Assembly (NCBI GenBank): GCA_025359185.1 | Contig: JANYHF010000019.1 | Coordinates: forward strand, 33,988 to 97,987 | From: Hyphomicrobiaceae bacterium | Lineage (GTDB): Bacteria; Pseudomonadota; Alphaproteobacteria; Rhizobiales; Hyphomicrobiaceae | Length of the DNA stretch: 64,000 nucleotides | Reading direction: 5' to 3' | Shown: in pieces, positions 33,173 to 42,111 of the stretch | How positions within the stretch are numbered: the stretch's first letter is position 1 | Layout: the number at the start of each line of letters is the position of its first letter | Notes under the pieces: generated by a model | Database searches by the model: none | The model's input: the letters and a program-made list of their open reading frames with translations, nothing else | What the model was told of the DNA's origin: nothing | Made by a program: the position numbers and the translations under genes

Positions 33173-34647
33173 GCGGCGCTGTCCTCGTGGAAGGACGACG
33201 CCAGCACGCGCTCTTCGGTAGCCTCGGCCTGGCCAAGGCCGGCAACGATGGCGCCATTGCGAAAGACATAGGTGTGGTCGCAATAAGCGAGTTCGTCGAG
33301 TTCGGTCGTATACCAGACGAAGGTGCGTCCCGCCTCGGCTTCAGCGCGGATCAGCTCGTAAACTTCCTGCTTGGTGCCGACATCGACGCCGCGCATGGGA
33401 TCGTCCATCAGCACGATGCGGGCGAGCGAGGCGAGCGCGCGTGCAAATAGCGCCTTCTGCTGGTTGCCGCCAGAGAGCGACAGGATGGGATTGCCGATAT
33501 CGGGCGTTCGGATGCCGATCTTGTCGCGCCAGGACTGTGCCAGCGCGTCCTCCTTCTGGATATTCAGCAGGCCGCCGGATAGCAGCGTCGCGAACGAGCC
33601 GATACTGATGTTGCGGGCGATCGACCAGAGCGGAAAGACGCCGTCGGTTTGCCGGTCGCCGGCGATGAAGGCAACCGGTTCGCTCACCGTCGTATCGGCC
33701 AGGCGGCCACCATCGAACAGCTGGAGCAGCATGCGGGTTTGTCCATGACCGGCGAGCCCAGCCAGGCCAACGACTTCGCCGCGATGGACCAGCAGCTCTT
33801 GGCCCCCACCCGTGTGCGGTTTCGCCCGGATCACCACAGGTTGCGACGCCCGCAGAGCGCTGCGTTTTGCGCCGGGAGCGGCTTCGGCCTTGCCGTGTTC
33901 GCCAACGGTTCCCATGGCCGCCACCAGCGTATCGCGCGTGAATTGCGCCGCCGGCCGCGCATCGACGGCCTTGCCGTCCTTCATGACCACGATGCGGTCG
34001 GAGGTTTTGAGAATTTCCTTGAGCAGATGCGAGATCAGAATGGCGCTAGTGCCCTTGGCCACTTCCGTGCGCAGGAAGGTCAGCAGCTGCTGGGCGGTGG
34101 AAGCGTCCAGCGACGAAGTCGGCTCATCGAGGATGACCAGCCGCAATGGGGTGTCGGTGACAGTAAACGCGCAGGCGATCTCCGCCATCTGCCGCTTGCC
34201 GATGGAGAGGTCCGCGACCTCGTCGTCCGGCGCAATGCCATGGCCAGGAAAAATCTCGTCGAGCTTGGCGCCGATCAGCGCGCGCGCCTTGGCCTTCCAG
34301 CCGAAGCCCTTCAGCGCGCCGTGGAAAATCCGGGTGTTCTCGGCAACGCTCAGATTGGGGCAAAGCGAGAGTTCTTGAAAGACGCAGCGGATGCCGTACC
34401 GGTAGGCAACGGCGGGAGAGTAGCCCCTGCCCAAAAGTGTTGCGCCAACGCGCAGTTCGCCAGCATCGGCCGCCAGCGTCCCGGCCAGCACATGCATCAG
34501 AGTGGATTTGCCCGCCCCATTGTGGCCGACCAGGCCCAGACATTCGCCCGGCGCCACCACAAGATCGACGCGCTCAAGCGCCCGCACTGCGCCAAAGCTC
34601 TTGGTGGCGCCAGTCAGGCTGATGGCGGGAAAGGCAGCCAGACACAT
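33169..34647 (-). CDS. Sugar ABC transporter ATP-binding protein (two NBDs)
   Basis: 492 residues from the ATG at 34647. The first nucleotide-binding domain has Walker A GHNGAGKS (about 39-46), a signature-like [13 protein letters not shown] and Walker [13 protein letters not shown]. The second has [15 protein letters not shown] and [16 protein letters not shown], but its P-loop is degenerate ([11 protein letters not shown]), as is usual for RbsA/MglA-type ATPases. It powers uptake through the two permeases downstream. It is separated from the binding-protein gene by a 120-bp spacer with a hairpin repeat. Confidence 0.9.
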   Translation of the reverse strand: MCLAAFPAISLTGATKSFGAVRALERVDLVVAPGECLGLVGHNGAGKSTLMHVLAGTLAADAGELRVGATLLGRGYSPAVAYRYGIRCVFQELSLCPNLSVAENTRIFHGALKGFGWKAKARALIGAKLDEIFPGHGIAPDDEVADLSIGKRQMAEIACAFTVTDTPLRLVILDEPTSSLDASTAQQLLTFLRTEVAKGTSAILISHLLKEILKTSDRIVVMKDGKAVDARPAAQFTRDTLVAAMGTVGEHGKAEAAPGAKRSALRASQPVVIRAKPHTGGGQELLVHRGEVVGLAGLAGHGQTRMLLQLFDGGRLADTTVSEPVAFIAGDRQTDGVFPLWSIARNISIGSFATLLSGGLLNIQKEDALAQSWRDKIGIRTPDIGNPILSLSGGNQQKALFARALASLARIVLMDDPMRGVDVGTKQEVYELIRAEAEAGRTFVWYTTELDELAYCDHTYVFRNGAIVAGLGQAEATEERVLASSFHEDSAA

Positions 34648-34718
34648 GTGTGCTCTGCGAAGGAGACGCGGCAAAAGTCGCAGTGAGGGGCGGCAACGCG
34701 TATCGAATTTGCCGCCGT

Positions 34719-34758
34719 CCCCCACCCTAACCCTCTCTCCGTAAAGACGGGGAGCGGG
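34719..34758. repeat. Intergenic hairpin repeat between binding protein and ATPase genes
   Basis: The segment contains CACCCTAACCCTCTCTCC, then GTAAAGAC, then GGGGAGCGGG. CCCTCTCTCCGT (34731-34742) pairs imperfectly with ACGGGGAGCGGG (34747-34758) across AAAG. It resembles a dispersed repeat common in proteobacterial genomes (CCCTCACCCTAACCCTCTCCCC type). As a 3' hairpin it could keep binding-protein mRNA more abundant than the rest. Confidence 0.7.
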
Positions 34759-34767
34759 GACAGAAGG

Positions 34768-35781
34768 TTACTTCCCGCCCGCGACCTTGGCGGCGTCTTC
34801 GGCTGTGTACTCGGTGTTGGCGACGCCACCCTTTTCGGTGGTCTTCAGGCTGTCTTCGAGCCCTGCCTGATCGATGCGCAGGAACGGTACGGTCAGATCT
34901 TGAGGAACCTTCTTGCCGTCTAGGATCATCTGGGCGACCCAGAACGCGAGCGTCGAGACGCCCGGAGCGATCGACACCGACATCGTTTCGTACTTGTTGG
35001 CGTCCTTCTGCTCTTTCCACCATTGCAGTTCATCCTGGCGGTTGCCCATGATGATCTGCGGGGTCGGGCGGTTGCCCGCCTTGAAGGCCTGCGCTGCGCC
35101 ATAGCCGTCGCCGCCCTGGGTGACAACGAACTTCACATCGGCAGGCAGCGACGGCAGGATGCCGGCGACTTCCTTCTGCGCCACTTCCTGCGCCCAGTTG
35201 CCGTGCACTGAGCCGACGATCTTGAACTGCGGATATTTGGCCACGGCCTCATGGATGCCGGCGCTGATCTCGTCATCGACGAACACGCCTGCGAGCCCGC
35301 GAATTTCCAGCGTGTTGCCGCCTTCGGGATGCGCCTTGGCGAGATACTCGACCTCATCCGCGCCCATCTGCTTGAAGTTGACGGCGATGCGATAGGCGCA
35401 GGGCTCCTTGACGATGCCATCGAACGACACGACGATGATTTTGGCATCGCACGCCTGCTTGATGGCGCCATTGAGAGCGTCGGGCGAGGCCGAGTTGATG
35501 ACGATGGCGTTGTAGCCTTGCAGGATCAGGTTTTGGATCTGCGCGGCCTGCTCGGTCACATCGTTCTTGGCGGTGGTGAAGGTGTCGACCTGGGCGACGA
35601 TGCCATCGGCGACGGCCTTCTTGGTCACCTTTTCCCAGCTCTTCAGCATGGCCTGACGCCAGGAATTGCCGGCATAGTTGTTGGACAGGGCGATCTTCAT
35701 GCCCTTGGTATCGGCGAGGGCGGGGCCTGCGGCCAGCAACGTGGCGGCAGCGACGGTGGACAACAGCAATGAGCGGAACAT
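34768..35781 (-). CDS. Periplasmic sugar-binding protein of the ABC transporter
   Basis: 337 residues from the ATG at 35781, with GGGAGA upstream. Signal peptide MFRSLLLSTVAAATLLAAGPALA. The mature protein is a type I periplasmic binding protein (peripla_BP_4): KIALSNNYAGNSWRQAML, then NLILQGYNAIVINSASPDALN, IVVSFDGIV, GGNTLEIRGLAGVFVDDEISAG and VTQGGDGYGAAQAF, all matching ribose/inositol-class binders. The ligand is not proven; location near iol genes suggests inositol. No GGAA-N6-TTCC site was found in its upstream region. Confidence 0.9.
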   Translation of the reverse strand: MFRSLLLSTVAAATLLAAGPALADTKGMKIALSNNYAGNSWRQAMLKSWEKVTKKAVADGIVAQVDTFTTAKNDVTEQAAQIQNLILQGYNAIVINSASPDALNGAIKQACDAKIIVVSFDGIVKEPCAYRIAVNFKQMGADEVEYLAKAHPEGGNTLEIRGLAGVFVDDEISAGIHEAVAKYPQFKIVGSVHGNWAQEVAQKEVAGILPSLPADVKFVVTQGGDGYGAAQAFKAGNRPTPQIIMGNRQDELQWWKEQKDANKYETMSVSIAPGVSTLAFWVAQMILDGKKVPQDLTVPFLRIDQAGLEDSLKTTEKGGVANTEYTAEDAAKVAGGK

Positions 35782-36057
35782 TGAGCGATTCTCCCGGATC
35801 GTTTGGTTGTTTTTTGTGTGACGGCGCCACTTTCGGCTTCCGATGCTGGACAATTGCATGGCCCGCGAATGGCAATCAAGACAATTAGGGGAGCATATGG
35901 GCTGGATGGGCAGGCTTGGCCCAGGTGGGATCGTTCGTGATACGTTCTTTTGACGGACGGTCGTAGGGATTAGCGCAAGGACGGGATCACTGGTGCTCAC
36001 ATGGAACGGCACCCGATGAGATTCGGCGTGACGCCGTGCTGTCTCAAGGCGCTGGCA

Positions 36058-37227
36058 CTATTCCGCCAGCGGACGAACCGCTGTCTTGTGACAGCGCGGA
36101 CAGCTGTCAGGATGGCAGGCACGGCACCAGACCTTGCTGCATTTGGAGCACGGGACCTGCCCGGCTTTGCCTGTGAGATGGAGATGGTCATCGCAAACCA
36201 TGCGTTCATGACCAAGGCCGGATCCCCAATCGCAGGGCGGCAAGTCCATCGACCGCGCCGCCGGGTGCCAATCCATTGCTACCAGCCGCTCGCCCTTGCG
36301 CCGCTTGATCAACAGCTCGTGGCGGATGACCGGCGCGAACACGGTCAATCCCTGCACCCAGTCGACCGTCACGCGCAACGCATAGTTGTGACGCAGGTCG
36401 TCGAGCTTGGCTGCGTATTCGCGCTCGATGGCGGCCACCCGCAAGGTTTCACGCGTTGCGTCTGCGGCGGCTTTGTCGCCCTTGGCCAAACGGGCGGTGG
36501 CGAGCTTGCCCAACGCTGAGCGGCGCAGATCGTCGTGATACTCATGGACACGGCCGCAGTCGCGCTCCAGCCGGCGGCGCATGGCGCGCAGGAACGGCTC
36601 AAGGTCGTCGCGGACATGCTGCTCAAGCAGCGGATGGATGTGTTTTGCCACGACTGCACCGTCCAAGGCCGGACCCGCCAACCTGCGGATATCAGGCTCA
36701 GGCTGGTGCCAAATGGGATCACCGGCCAGACAATGGCGCATACGCTCTAACAGCTCCTGGTCCAGAGCCGCGCCCGTGCCGCAATTGATCCCTAGCCAGA
36801 ACAGTCCTTCGCGCTTTTCATCGGAGATCGCGGTGTAGCGAAAAGCCAACAGCAGACAACGGGTCCAGGTTGGTTTGCTGCCCGCGAGCCGCCAGACGGC
36901 GTTGGGCAATTGCAAGGCGCGATCAATGAGACGCTGCGGATCGCCCGGCGGATGGCTCTCCTCGCCAAGCACAAGCTGACGCTCGGCGATGCGGCCCCGC
37001 TCGCCGAGCAGGCCGCCGAAACGGTCCAGCCAGTCGCCTTCTAGGCGGATTGGGATGGCGTCCTTCGGCAGCTCTGCGCCAAATCCGAGGCGTGCAAACT
37101 CTGGCCAGCCAAGCGCTTTGCGGACCGGATCGGTTGGCATGACATCGAGGCCATCGGGCTCGACGGGATCGGTCACCGAGCCATCGCGCTCCATGAGATC
37201 GGCAACGAAATCGCGCAACGCACCCAT
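36058..37227 (-). CDS. Unrecognised protein with C-terminal zinc cluster, partner of the SNF2 helicase
   Basis: 389 residues. It starts 7 bp after the helicase stop, with GAGGG as ribosome site inside the end of the helicase gene. Three parts are visible. Residues 1-120 carry conserved-looking blocks such as DAIPIRLEGDWLDRFGGLLGE. The helical middle (about 195-290) has many Arg/Glu/Leu heptads. The C-terminus (about 340-385) has Cys/His pairs: CDDHLHLTG, CSKCSKVWC, then ACHPDSCPRCHK, consistent with two zinc knuckles. No catalytic motif or family is recognised. Tight coupling implies a shared process with the helicase. Confidence 0.75.
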   Translation of the reverse strand: MGALRDFVADLMERDGSVTDPVEPDGLDVMPTDPVRKALGWPEFARLGFGAELPKDAIPIRLEGDWLDRFGGLLGERGRIAERQLVLGEESHPPGDPQRLIDRALQLPNAVWRLAGSKPTWTRCLLLAFRYTAISDEKREGLFWLGINCGTGAALDQELLERMRHCLAGDPIWHQPEPDIRRLAGPALDGAVVAKHIHPLLEQHVRDDLEPFLRAMRRRLERDCGRVHEYHDDLRRSALGKLATARLAKGDKAAADATRETLRVAAIEREYAAKLDDLRHNYALRVTVDWVQGLTVFAPVIRHELLIKRRKGERLVAMDWHPAARSMDLPPCDWGSGLGHERMVCDDHLHLTGKAGQVPCSKCSKVWCRACHPDSCPRCHKTAVRPLAE

Positions 37228-37234
37228 ATCACCC

Positions 37235-39568
37235 TCACGCCGTGTCGAAATCCTGCCCGAACAGTTTTTCGTCGAGTACCTTGGCGCCCTCGTGCTGCTG
37301 GCGCGCCTCGTCAAGTCGACTGCCGAGAGCTTCGAAGGCTTGCGCCCGACCCGCTTCGGTCGCCTGCAGCCACGCTTCGAGCACCAGGTCTGGGAACTCG
37401 CGATCTTCCTCAAGGCTGCCCAGAATGGCGCCAGCTTCGCCAACCACCAGTTCGAACATGGCGATCTTTTCGTCCAGCAGCACCAGCACCTGCTCTTCCA
37501 GTGTGCCGCAGGTAACGAGATTGAAAACGAACACCTCGCGCGTCTGGCCGATGCGGTCGATGCGGCCGATGCGCTGCTCGATGGCCATCGGATTCCAGGG
37601 CACATCGAAATTGATCAGCGTATTGCAGAACTGAATGTTGCGTCCTTCGCCGCCCGACTGTGTACACAGAAGGATTTGCGCATGATCGCGGAATTGCACG
37701 ATGGCGGCGTCCTTTTCCGGGCCGCTCAAGCTGCCGTGGAAGCACGCGACGGTGAGGCCAGCCCCGGCCAGTGTTTCGGCCAGGTGGTGCAGCGTTTCGC
37801 GCGATTGCACGAAGACGAGCTTTTTCTCCGCTGGGTTGCGGTTCACCAGCTCGATCAGCGCCGTTTCCTTGCCGCCACGTCCAACCGACGTCCAGCGCTT
37901 GGCCAGAGCTGCCCAGGCTTTGTCGCCAGGATGCCTCTCGGCGAGGCGCGTGACGGCCGCTGCGGCCGCCGCAGGCGACGAACCGCCCGCGCTGAGCAGA
38001 TGATTGAGAGTCAGACGATGCCGTCCCACACCACCGTCGCTGGCCAGGTGGCGGGCTGCTGCCACCAACTCAGCGTAGGCCTCCGCCTCGCCCGGCGCGC
38101 CGTTGACTTTGATGGTGGAGGCGTGCCGGCGCGGCAGTTTCAAAGCCACGACGGCGCGGGTGTTGCGGATCATGGCATCGCGCATAAGCGCTCGCAGCCG
38201 CTCAGGATTGGCCGGCTGGCGCGGTTTGCCCGGTGTCATGTAGTCGGCGCGGAATTCCTTCAACGTCTTGAAGATGCCAGGTTTGAGCAGTGTCAGAAGA
38301 TTGTACAGTTCGATCAGATCGTTTTGAACCGGGGTCGCCGACAGCAGCAACAGAAAGCGCTTGTTGAGCGCGTCAACCAGCTTCCAGCCTTGACTGGCAC
38401 GGTCGCGCAGATGGTGCGCTTCGTCGACGATAACCAGGTCGAATTTTTGCAGCCGCAAGCACTCGGCATGCTCCCGGCGCCGTGCCGTCGCAATGGAGGC
38501 CACAATGTGCGGTTGATCCCAGAAGGCTTGAGGGTTGTCGCGCGACAAGGAATCGTAGGTGGTGGCGAAGGCGAGGCCAAATTTGCTTTCGAGCTCCTCG
38601 CGCCATTGCCCGACAAGCGAGGCAGGCGTCAGCACCAACGTGCGTTCCGCCATGCCGCGCAAGGCATATTCCTTCAGCACCATGCAGGCTTCGACGGTCT
38701 TACCCAGACCAACCTCGTCGGCGAGCAGAACGCGGCCGCGAAACTGCTTCAGCACCTTGCGCACGGTTTCGAACTGGTGCCAGAGCGGCTCAAACCCGGT
38801 GAGATGGGGCAGGCACAACAGTTCATCGAAACCTTGCGCCAGGCTCAGATGGCCAAGCCGCTCGCGCAGGTCGAACCAACCGCCATCCGGTTCGGGAGCG
38901 CGGGACAGGGAGGCAGAGAGGACCGACAGATCGATCTCAAGGTTGAGGGGAATTTCGACGTTGATGCGTGCCAGGGGCAACACGGCGGTCGCCGACGTCA
39001 CGGGCCCGGTGGGTCGCGCGGTCGGGGAAGTTTTCGGCGCATGTTTGGCCGCCGCTGCCTTCTTCACCGGTGTTTTGGATGCAGTCTTTGCGGTTTTCTC
39101 CCTCGCAGACCGGTAAGCAAAGCCAGAGCCGTCATCGTCAATAATGCCCTCGAGCTGGCGCATCAGCCACGTCACGCGCCCATAACTGGCTGGAAACGCC
39201 CCGACGACGGCTTGCCAGGTGTTCATGTCATTGCGCGCCAACAGCTTTCGGGCCGCGCCACCACGGTTCGATTGACTGAGGGCAATAGCGTGCACGACGT
39301 GCTCACTTGGCGACTTGGCGAGCAACGAAAAGCGCTTGAGCAGGGCAAACGCCCGCTCTGGCCGCGTCTCAAGCACGGCGGCTGTCGCGGCCGTGAGCAA
39401 AATGAGGGCATCGCTGGGACATGCTGAGACGGCGTCTTCGGCAAGGCCGAGGAGACCGGCCGGCGTCCTGGTGTTGGCAAAGGCCGCATTCAGCCGGTCC
39501 ATCCAGATCTGCGCCACTTCTGGCTGAAAATCGAGGAATTCGGCTGGGCGGGCGGCTAGACGTGACAT
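37235..39568 (-). CDS. SNF2-type DEAD/DEAH-box helicase/translocase
   Basis: 777 residues. Residues 1-200 are helical with a basic Lys/Ala/Thr-rich linker (about 157-195). The helicase core follows: Walker A LLADEVGLGKT near 282-290, TLVLTPASLVGQW, Walker B DEAHH near 381, SATPVQND near 410, and the second RecA domain with QSGGEGRNIQFCNTLINFDVPWNP and motif VI EQRIGRIDRIGQ near 670. These are hallmarks of the SNF2/RapA branch, which move along duplex DNA without unwinding it. The partner gene follows after 7 bp. Roles in repair, transcription recycling or defence are all possible. Confidence 0.88.
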   Translation of the reverse strand: MSRLAARPAEFLDFQPEVAQIWMDRLNAAFANTRTPAGLLGLAEDAVSACPSDALILLTAATAAVLETRPERAFALLKRFSLLAKSPSEHVVHAIALSQSNRGGAARKLLARNDMNTWQAVVGAFPASYGRVTWLMRQLEGIIDDDGSGFAYRSAREKTAKTASKTPVKKAAAAKHAPKTSPTARPTGPVTSATAVLPLARINVEIPLNLEIDLSVLSASLSRAPEPDGGWFDLRERLGHLSLAQGFDELLCLPHLTGFEPLWHQFETVRKVLKQFRGRVLLADEVGLGKTVEACMVLKEYALRGMAERTLVLTPASLVGQWREELESKFGLAFATTYDSLSRDNPQAFWDQPHIVASIATARRREHAECLRLQKFDLVIVDEAHHLRDRASQGWKLVDALNKRFLLLLSATPVQNDLIELYNLLTLLKPGIFKTLKEFRADYMTPGKPRQPANPERLRALMRDAMIRNTRAVVALKLPRRHASTIKVNGAPGEAEAYAELVAAARHLASDGGVGRHRLTLNHLLSAGGSSPAAAAAAVTRLAERHPGDKAWAALAKRWTSVGRGGKETALIELVNRNPAEKKLVFVQSRETLHHLAETLAGAGLTVACFHGSLSGPEKDAAIVQFRDHAQILLCTQSGGEGRNIQFCNTLINFDVPWNPMAIEQRIGRIDRIGQTREVFVFNLVTCGTLEEQVLVLLDEKIAMFELVVGEAGAILGSLEEDREFPDLVLEAWLQATEAGRAQAFEALGSRLDEARQQHEGAKVLDEKLFGQDFDTA

Positions 39569-39898
39569 GGCCCCTCACAACGTGCGTACCGGTGGCATCC
39601 TAGGCGATGCTTTCGGATGGAAAAGCCTATTTTAAGCACAGGGCAGCGACTCAATCTGCCAGATGCGAACAACAATCACAGGCCGCACGGCTTCCGGCAA
39701 TCGCATCCTCAGGTGCTGTGAATTTCCTGTTAGCAATGTCGCGTCCCGCATGGAACGCCGCCACCTCCAACCAAACCCTAATGTCCAATTGATCTCGCGG
39801 TGCTCTGCCGTTATTCACTCAGCTTACCTCATTCAGGCGGCGGGCTCTGGGCTTGATCTCGCCGCTCGTCATCTGTTGCCACCACCCGGACCCAAACC
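39569..39898. other. 330-bp gene-free region between helicase and crcB
   Basis: It should hold the helicase promoter (minus strand) and the crcB promoter (plus strand). It is AT-richer than its surroundings around 39607-39640. I looked for a fluoride riboswitch before crcB and did not find a convincing one. No repeat or known operator is evident. Confidence 0.4.
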
Positions 39899-40279
39899 AT
39901 GCCCCCTGTCCTGCTCGCGGCCTTTGGCGGCGCGGTTGGCTCTGCTGCCCGCTATCTCGCCGTCGCTGGCGCCACCCGCCTTCTCGGCACCGGGTTCCCC
40001 TGGGGCACGTTCGGCGTTAACGTCATCGGCTCATTCGCCATCGGTGTGTTCGTGGCCGCCATCAACCACGGGTTCAATGGCTCCAGCGACTTGCGCACGT
40101 TGCTGGTGACGGGCTTCCTTGGCGGCTTCACAACGTTCTCGGCCTATTCGCTGGAGACCCTTCAGCTGATCGAACGGCGGGAATTTGCCCTGGCTTTGGT
40201 CTATGCTGGCGGCTCGGTACTGGTTTCACTGTTGGCCGTGGCGCTTGGCTTTGCGGCTGTAAGGACGATGGTTCAATGA
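39899..40279 (+). CDS. crcB: Fluoride ion exporter CrcB/Fluc
   Basis: 126 residues with four membrane helices. The family signatures are GGAVGSAARYLA at the N-terminus, the GTFGVNVIGSFAIGV helix with the conserved Asn, and GFLGGFTTFSAYSLE that carries the Phe residues lining the fluoride path. Fluc channels work as antiparallel dimers in the inner membrane and let fluoride out. It overlaps the pseudouridine synthase start by 4 bp (ATGA), forming an operon with it and the ATP12 gene. Confidence 0.94.
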   Translation: MPPVLLAAFGGAVGSAARYLAVAGATRLLGTGFPWGTFGVNVIGSFAIGVFVAAINHGFNGSSDLRTLLVTGFLGGFTTFSAYSLETLQLIERREFALALVYAGGSVLVSLLAVALGFAAVRTMVQ

Positions 40280-41334
40280 CGGCACCTGTGAGGATCCCGC
40301 CCCGCCCCGGTAACGGCGACAGCACACCGGTCACCAAAGTGCAAACCGTGATGGTCGCGCCTGACGAGGACGGGATGCGGGTCGATCGCTTTCTTACCTC
40401 CCGCTTTCCGGGCCTCAATTTCGTGCGCGTGCAAAGCATGATCCGCAAGGGTGAGCTGCGCGTGGATGGCGGGCGGATCAAGGCCAACAGCCGCCTCGAA
40501 GCCGGGCAGACGGTGCGGGTGCCCCCTTTGCGCATCGAAATGGATGGTCCGCCGCGACGCGACCACGGCGGCGACATCAAGACCCGCGATTTCCTGAAGT
40601 CCATCACTCTTTTCGAAGACGATGACATGATGGTGCTGAACAAGCCGATGGGCCTCGCCGTCCAGGGTGGTTCTGGTACCACGCGCCATATTGATGGGAT
40701 GCTGGACGAGATCACCGACAAAAACGGCCAGCGGGCGCGGCTGGTGCACCGGCTCGATAAAGACACGGCTGGCTGCCTGCTGATCGCCAAGACGCGCTTT
40801 GCGGCGAGCGAGTTGACCAAGACCTTTCGCACCCGTTCAGCCCAAAAAATCTATTGGGCGCTGGTAGCTGGCGTGCCCAAAGTGCGCCAGGGCCGGGTCT
40901 CGACCTACCTTGCCAAGGACGAGGAGGCCGAGGCCAAGCACGAGGCCAAGATGAAGGTGGCCGACCATGGCGAAGATGGCGCGCAGCACGCCCTGACGTA
41001 CTATGCCGTGCTGGAAAAGGCCGCCAAGATCTGTGCCTGGGTATCGCTGAAGCCGGTGACTGGCCGCACGCACCAGCTGCGCGCGCATATGGAGCATATC
41101 GGCCACCCCATTATCGGCGATGCCAAGTATTTCGACCGCGATGACTGGGCGCTGCCGCCCGGTTTGCAGAACAAGCTGCACCTGCTCGCCCGCCGCATCC
41201 GCGTGCCCCATCCGCGCACCGGCAAGATCGTCGATGCGACGGCGCCGCTGCCTCCGCATATGGCGCAGAGCTGGGCCGTGCTGAGCTTCGATGCCGGCCG
41301 CTACGACCCCATTGACGATGCGCCCGAGGATTAA
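40276..41334 (+). CDS. RluA family 23S rRNA pseudouridine synthase (RluC-like)
   Basis: 352 residues. An N-terminal S4 RNA-binding domain (about 34-95; RVDRFLTSRFPGLNFVRVQSMIRKGELRVDG) precedes the catalytic domain. The active-site Asp161 is in LVHRLDKDTAG, and the later GRTHQLRAHMEHIGHPIIGD motif is typical. It converts uridines of 23S rRNA to pseudouridine; domain order suggests RluC (positions 955, 2504, 2580 in E. coli), but RluD is not excluded. Coupled to crcB upstream and 3 bp from the ATP12 gene downstream. Confidence 0.92.
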   Translation: MTAPVRIPPRPGNGDSTPVTKVQTVMVAPDEDGMRVDRFLTSRFPGLNFVRVQSMIRKGELRVDGGRIKANSRLEAGQTVRVPPLRIEMDGPPRRDHGGDIKTRDFLKSITLFEDDDMMVLNKPMGLAVQGGSGTTRHIDGMLDEITDKNGQRARLVHRLDKDTAGCLLIAKTRFAASELTKTFRTRSAQKIYWALVAGVPKVRQGRVSTYLAKDEEAEAKHEAKMKVADHGEDGAQHALTYYAVLEKAAKICAWVSLKPVTGRTHQLRAHMEHIGHPIIGDAKYFDRDDWALPPGLQNKLHLLARRIRVPHPRTGKIVDATAPLPPHMAQSWAVLSFDAGRYDPIDDAPED

Positions 41335-41337
41335 AAA

Positions 41338-42111
41338 ATGAGCCGCGACGAGGATGCAGCGCGGTCGGCGGCGGCGGCGCGCAAAGGGGCGAATACGGAG
41401 CTAACCAAGCGGTTTTATGCCACGGCTAGCGTTGGCGAGACGGTGGACGGGTACGCCGTGCTGCTGGATGGCAAGACCGTGCTGACCCCCAGCAAAAAGC
41501 CGCTGGCCGTGCCCCGGCGCGCCACCGCGCAAGCGCTCGCTGCGGAATGGGACGCGCAAGTCAAAATCATCAACCCCGCCACCATGCCGCTCACCCGGCT
41601 GGTGAACTCGGCCATCGATGGCGTCGTGGGGCAGGAGCGCGAGGTTGCTGCTGATGCGGCGAAATTCGCGGGCAGCGATTTGCTGTGTTATCGCGCGGAC
41701 CTCCCCGAGGGGCTGGTGGCGTTGCAGAAGCAGCATTGGGACCCTGTGCTGGCTTGGGCCGCGCGCGATCTCGGCTGCCAGTTCAACGTCACGGTGGGTG
41801 TCGGCCATGTCGCGCAACCTCAAGGCTCGCTCGCCAAGATTGAAGGCCTGGCCGCAGGTTATGACGCTTTCGCACTGTCGGGCCTGCACTCTATGACAAC
41901 GCTGATGGGCTCGGTGCTGCTGGCGCTGGCGGCCGCGCGCGGTCACCTCACCGGCGAGGCAGCCTGGGCCGCCGCCCATGTCGACGAAGATTGGCAGGTC
42001 AGCCTCTGGGGTACAGATGACGAGGCCCTCGCCCGCCGGCAAAACCGCTGGCGCGACATGCAGGTTGCGATGCGGCTGGTGGGCACGGTTTTATCGCCGT
42101 CCGTCAGCTGA
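41338..42111 (+). CDS. ATP12 family F1-ATPase assembly chaperone
   Basis: 257 residues. The ATP12 signature is clear: TELTKRFYATASVGETVDGYAVLLDGKTVLTPSKKPLAVP, then the MPLTRLVNSAIDGV helix and the SDLLCYRADLPEGLVALQKQHWDPVLAWA block. ATP12 binds the F1 alpha subunit during ATP synthase assembly; it is confined to mitochondria and alphaproteobacteria and so supports the taxonomy. It is third in the crcB operon. Its 3' end overlaps the convergent SGNH hydrolase gene by 8 bp. Confidence 0.92.
   Translation: MSRDEDAARSAAAARKGANTELTKRFYATASVGETVDGYAVLLDGKTVLTPSKKPLAVPRRATAQALAAEWDAQVKIINPATMPLTRLVNSAIDGVVGQEREVAADAAKFAGSDLLCYRADLPEGLVALQKQHWDPVLAWAARDLGCQFNVTVGVGHVAQPQGSLAKIEGLAAGYDAFALSGLHSMTTLMGSVLLALAAARGHLTGEAAWAAAHVDEDWQVSLWGTDDEALARRQNRWRDMQVAMRLVGTVLSPSVS

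Noticed and set aside
36989..39427. Very long plus-strand open frame (812 codons) opposite the helicase gene
   Set aside because: It is the mirror of a well-conserved SNF2 helicase on the minus strand; its translation has no domain character and reflects high GC codon use.
39569..39898. Fluoride riboswitch upstream of crcB
   Set aside because: A GGCGATG-like string at 39603 lacks the paired elements and the later conserved segments of the crcB RNA motif, and lies nearly 300 bp from the gene.
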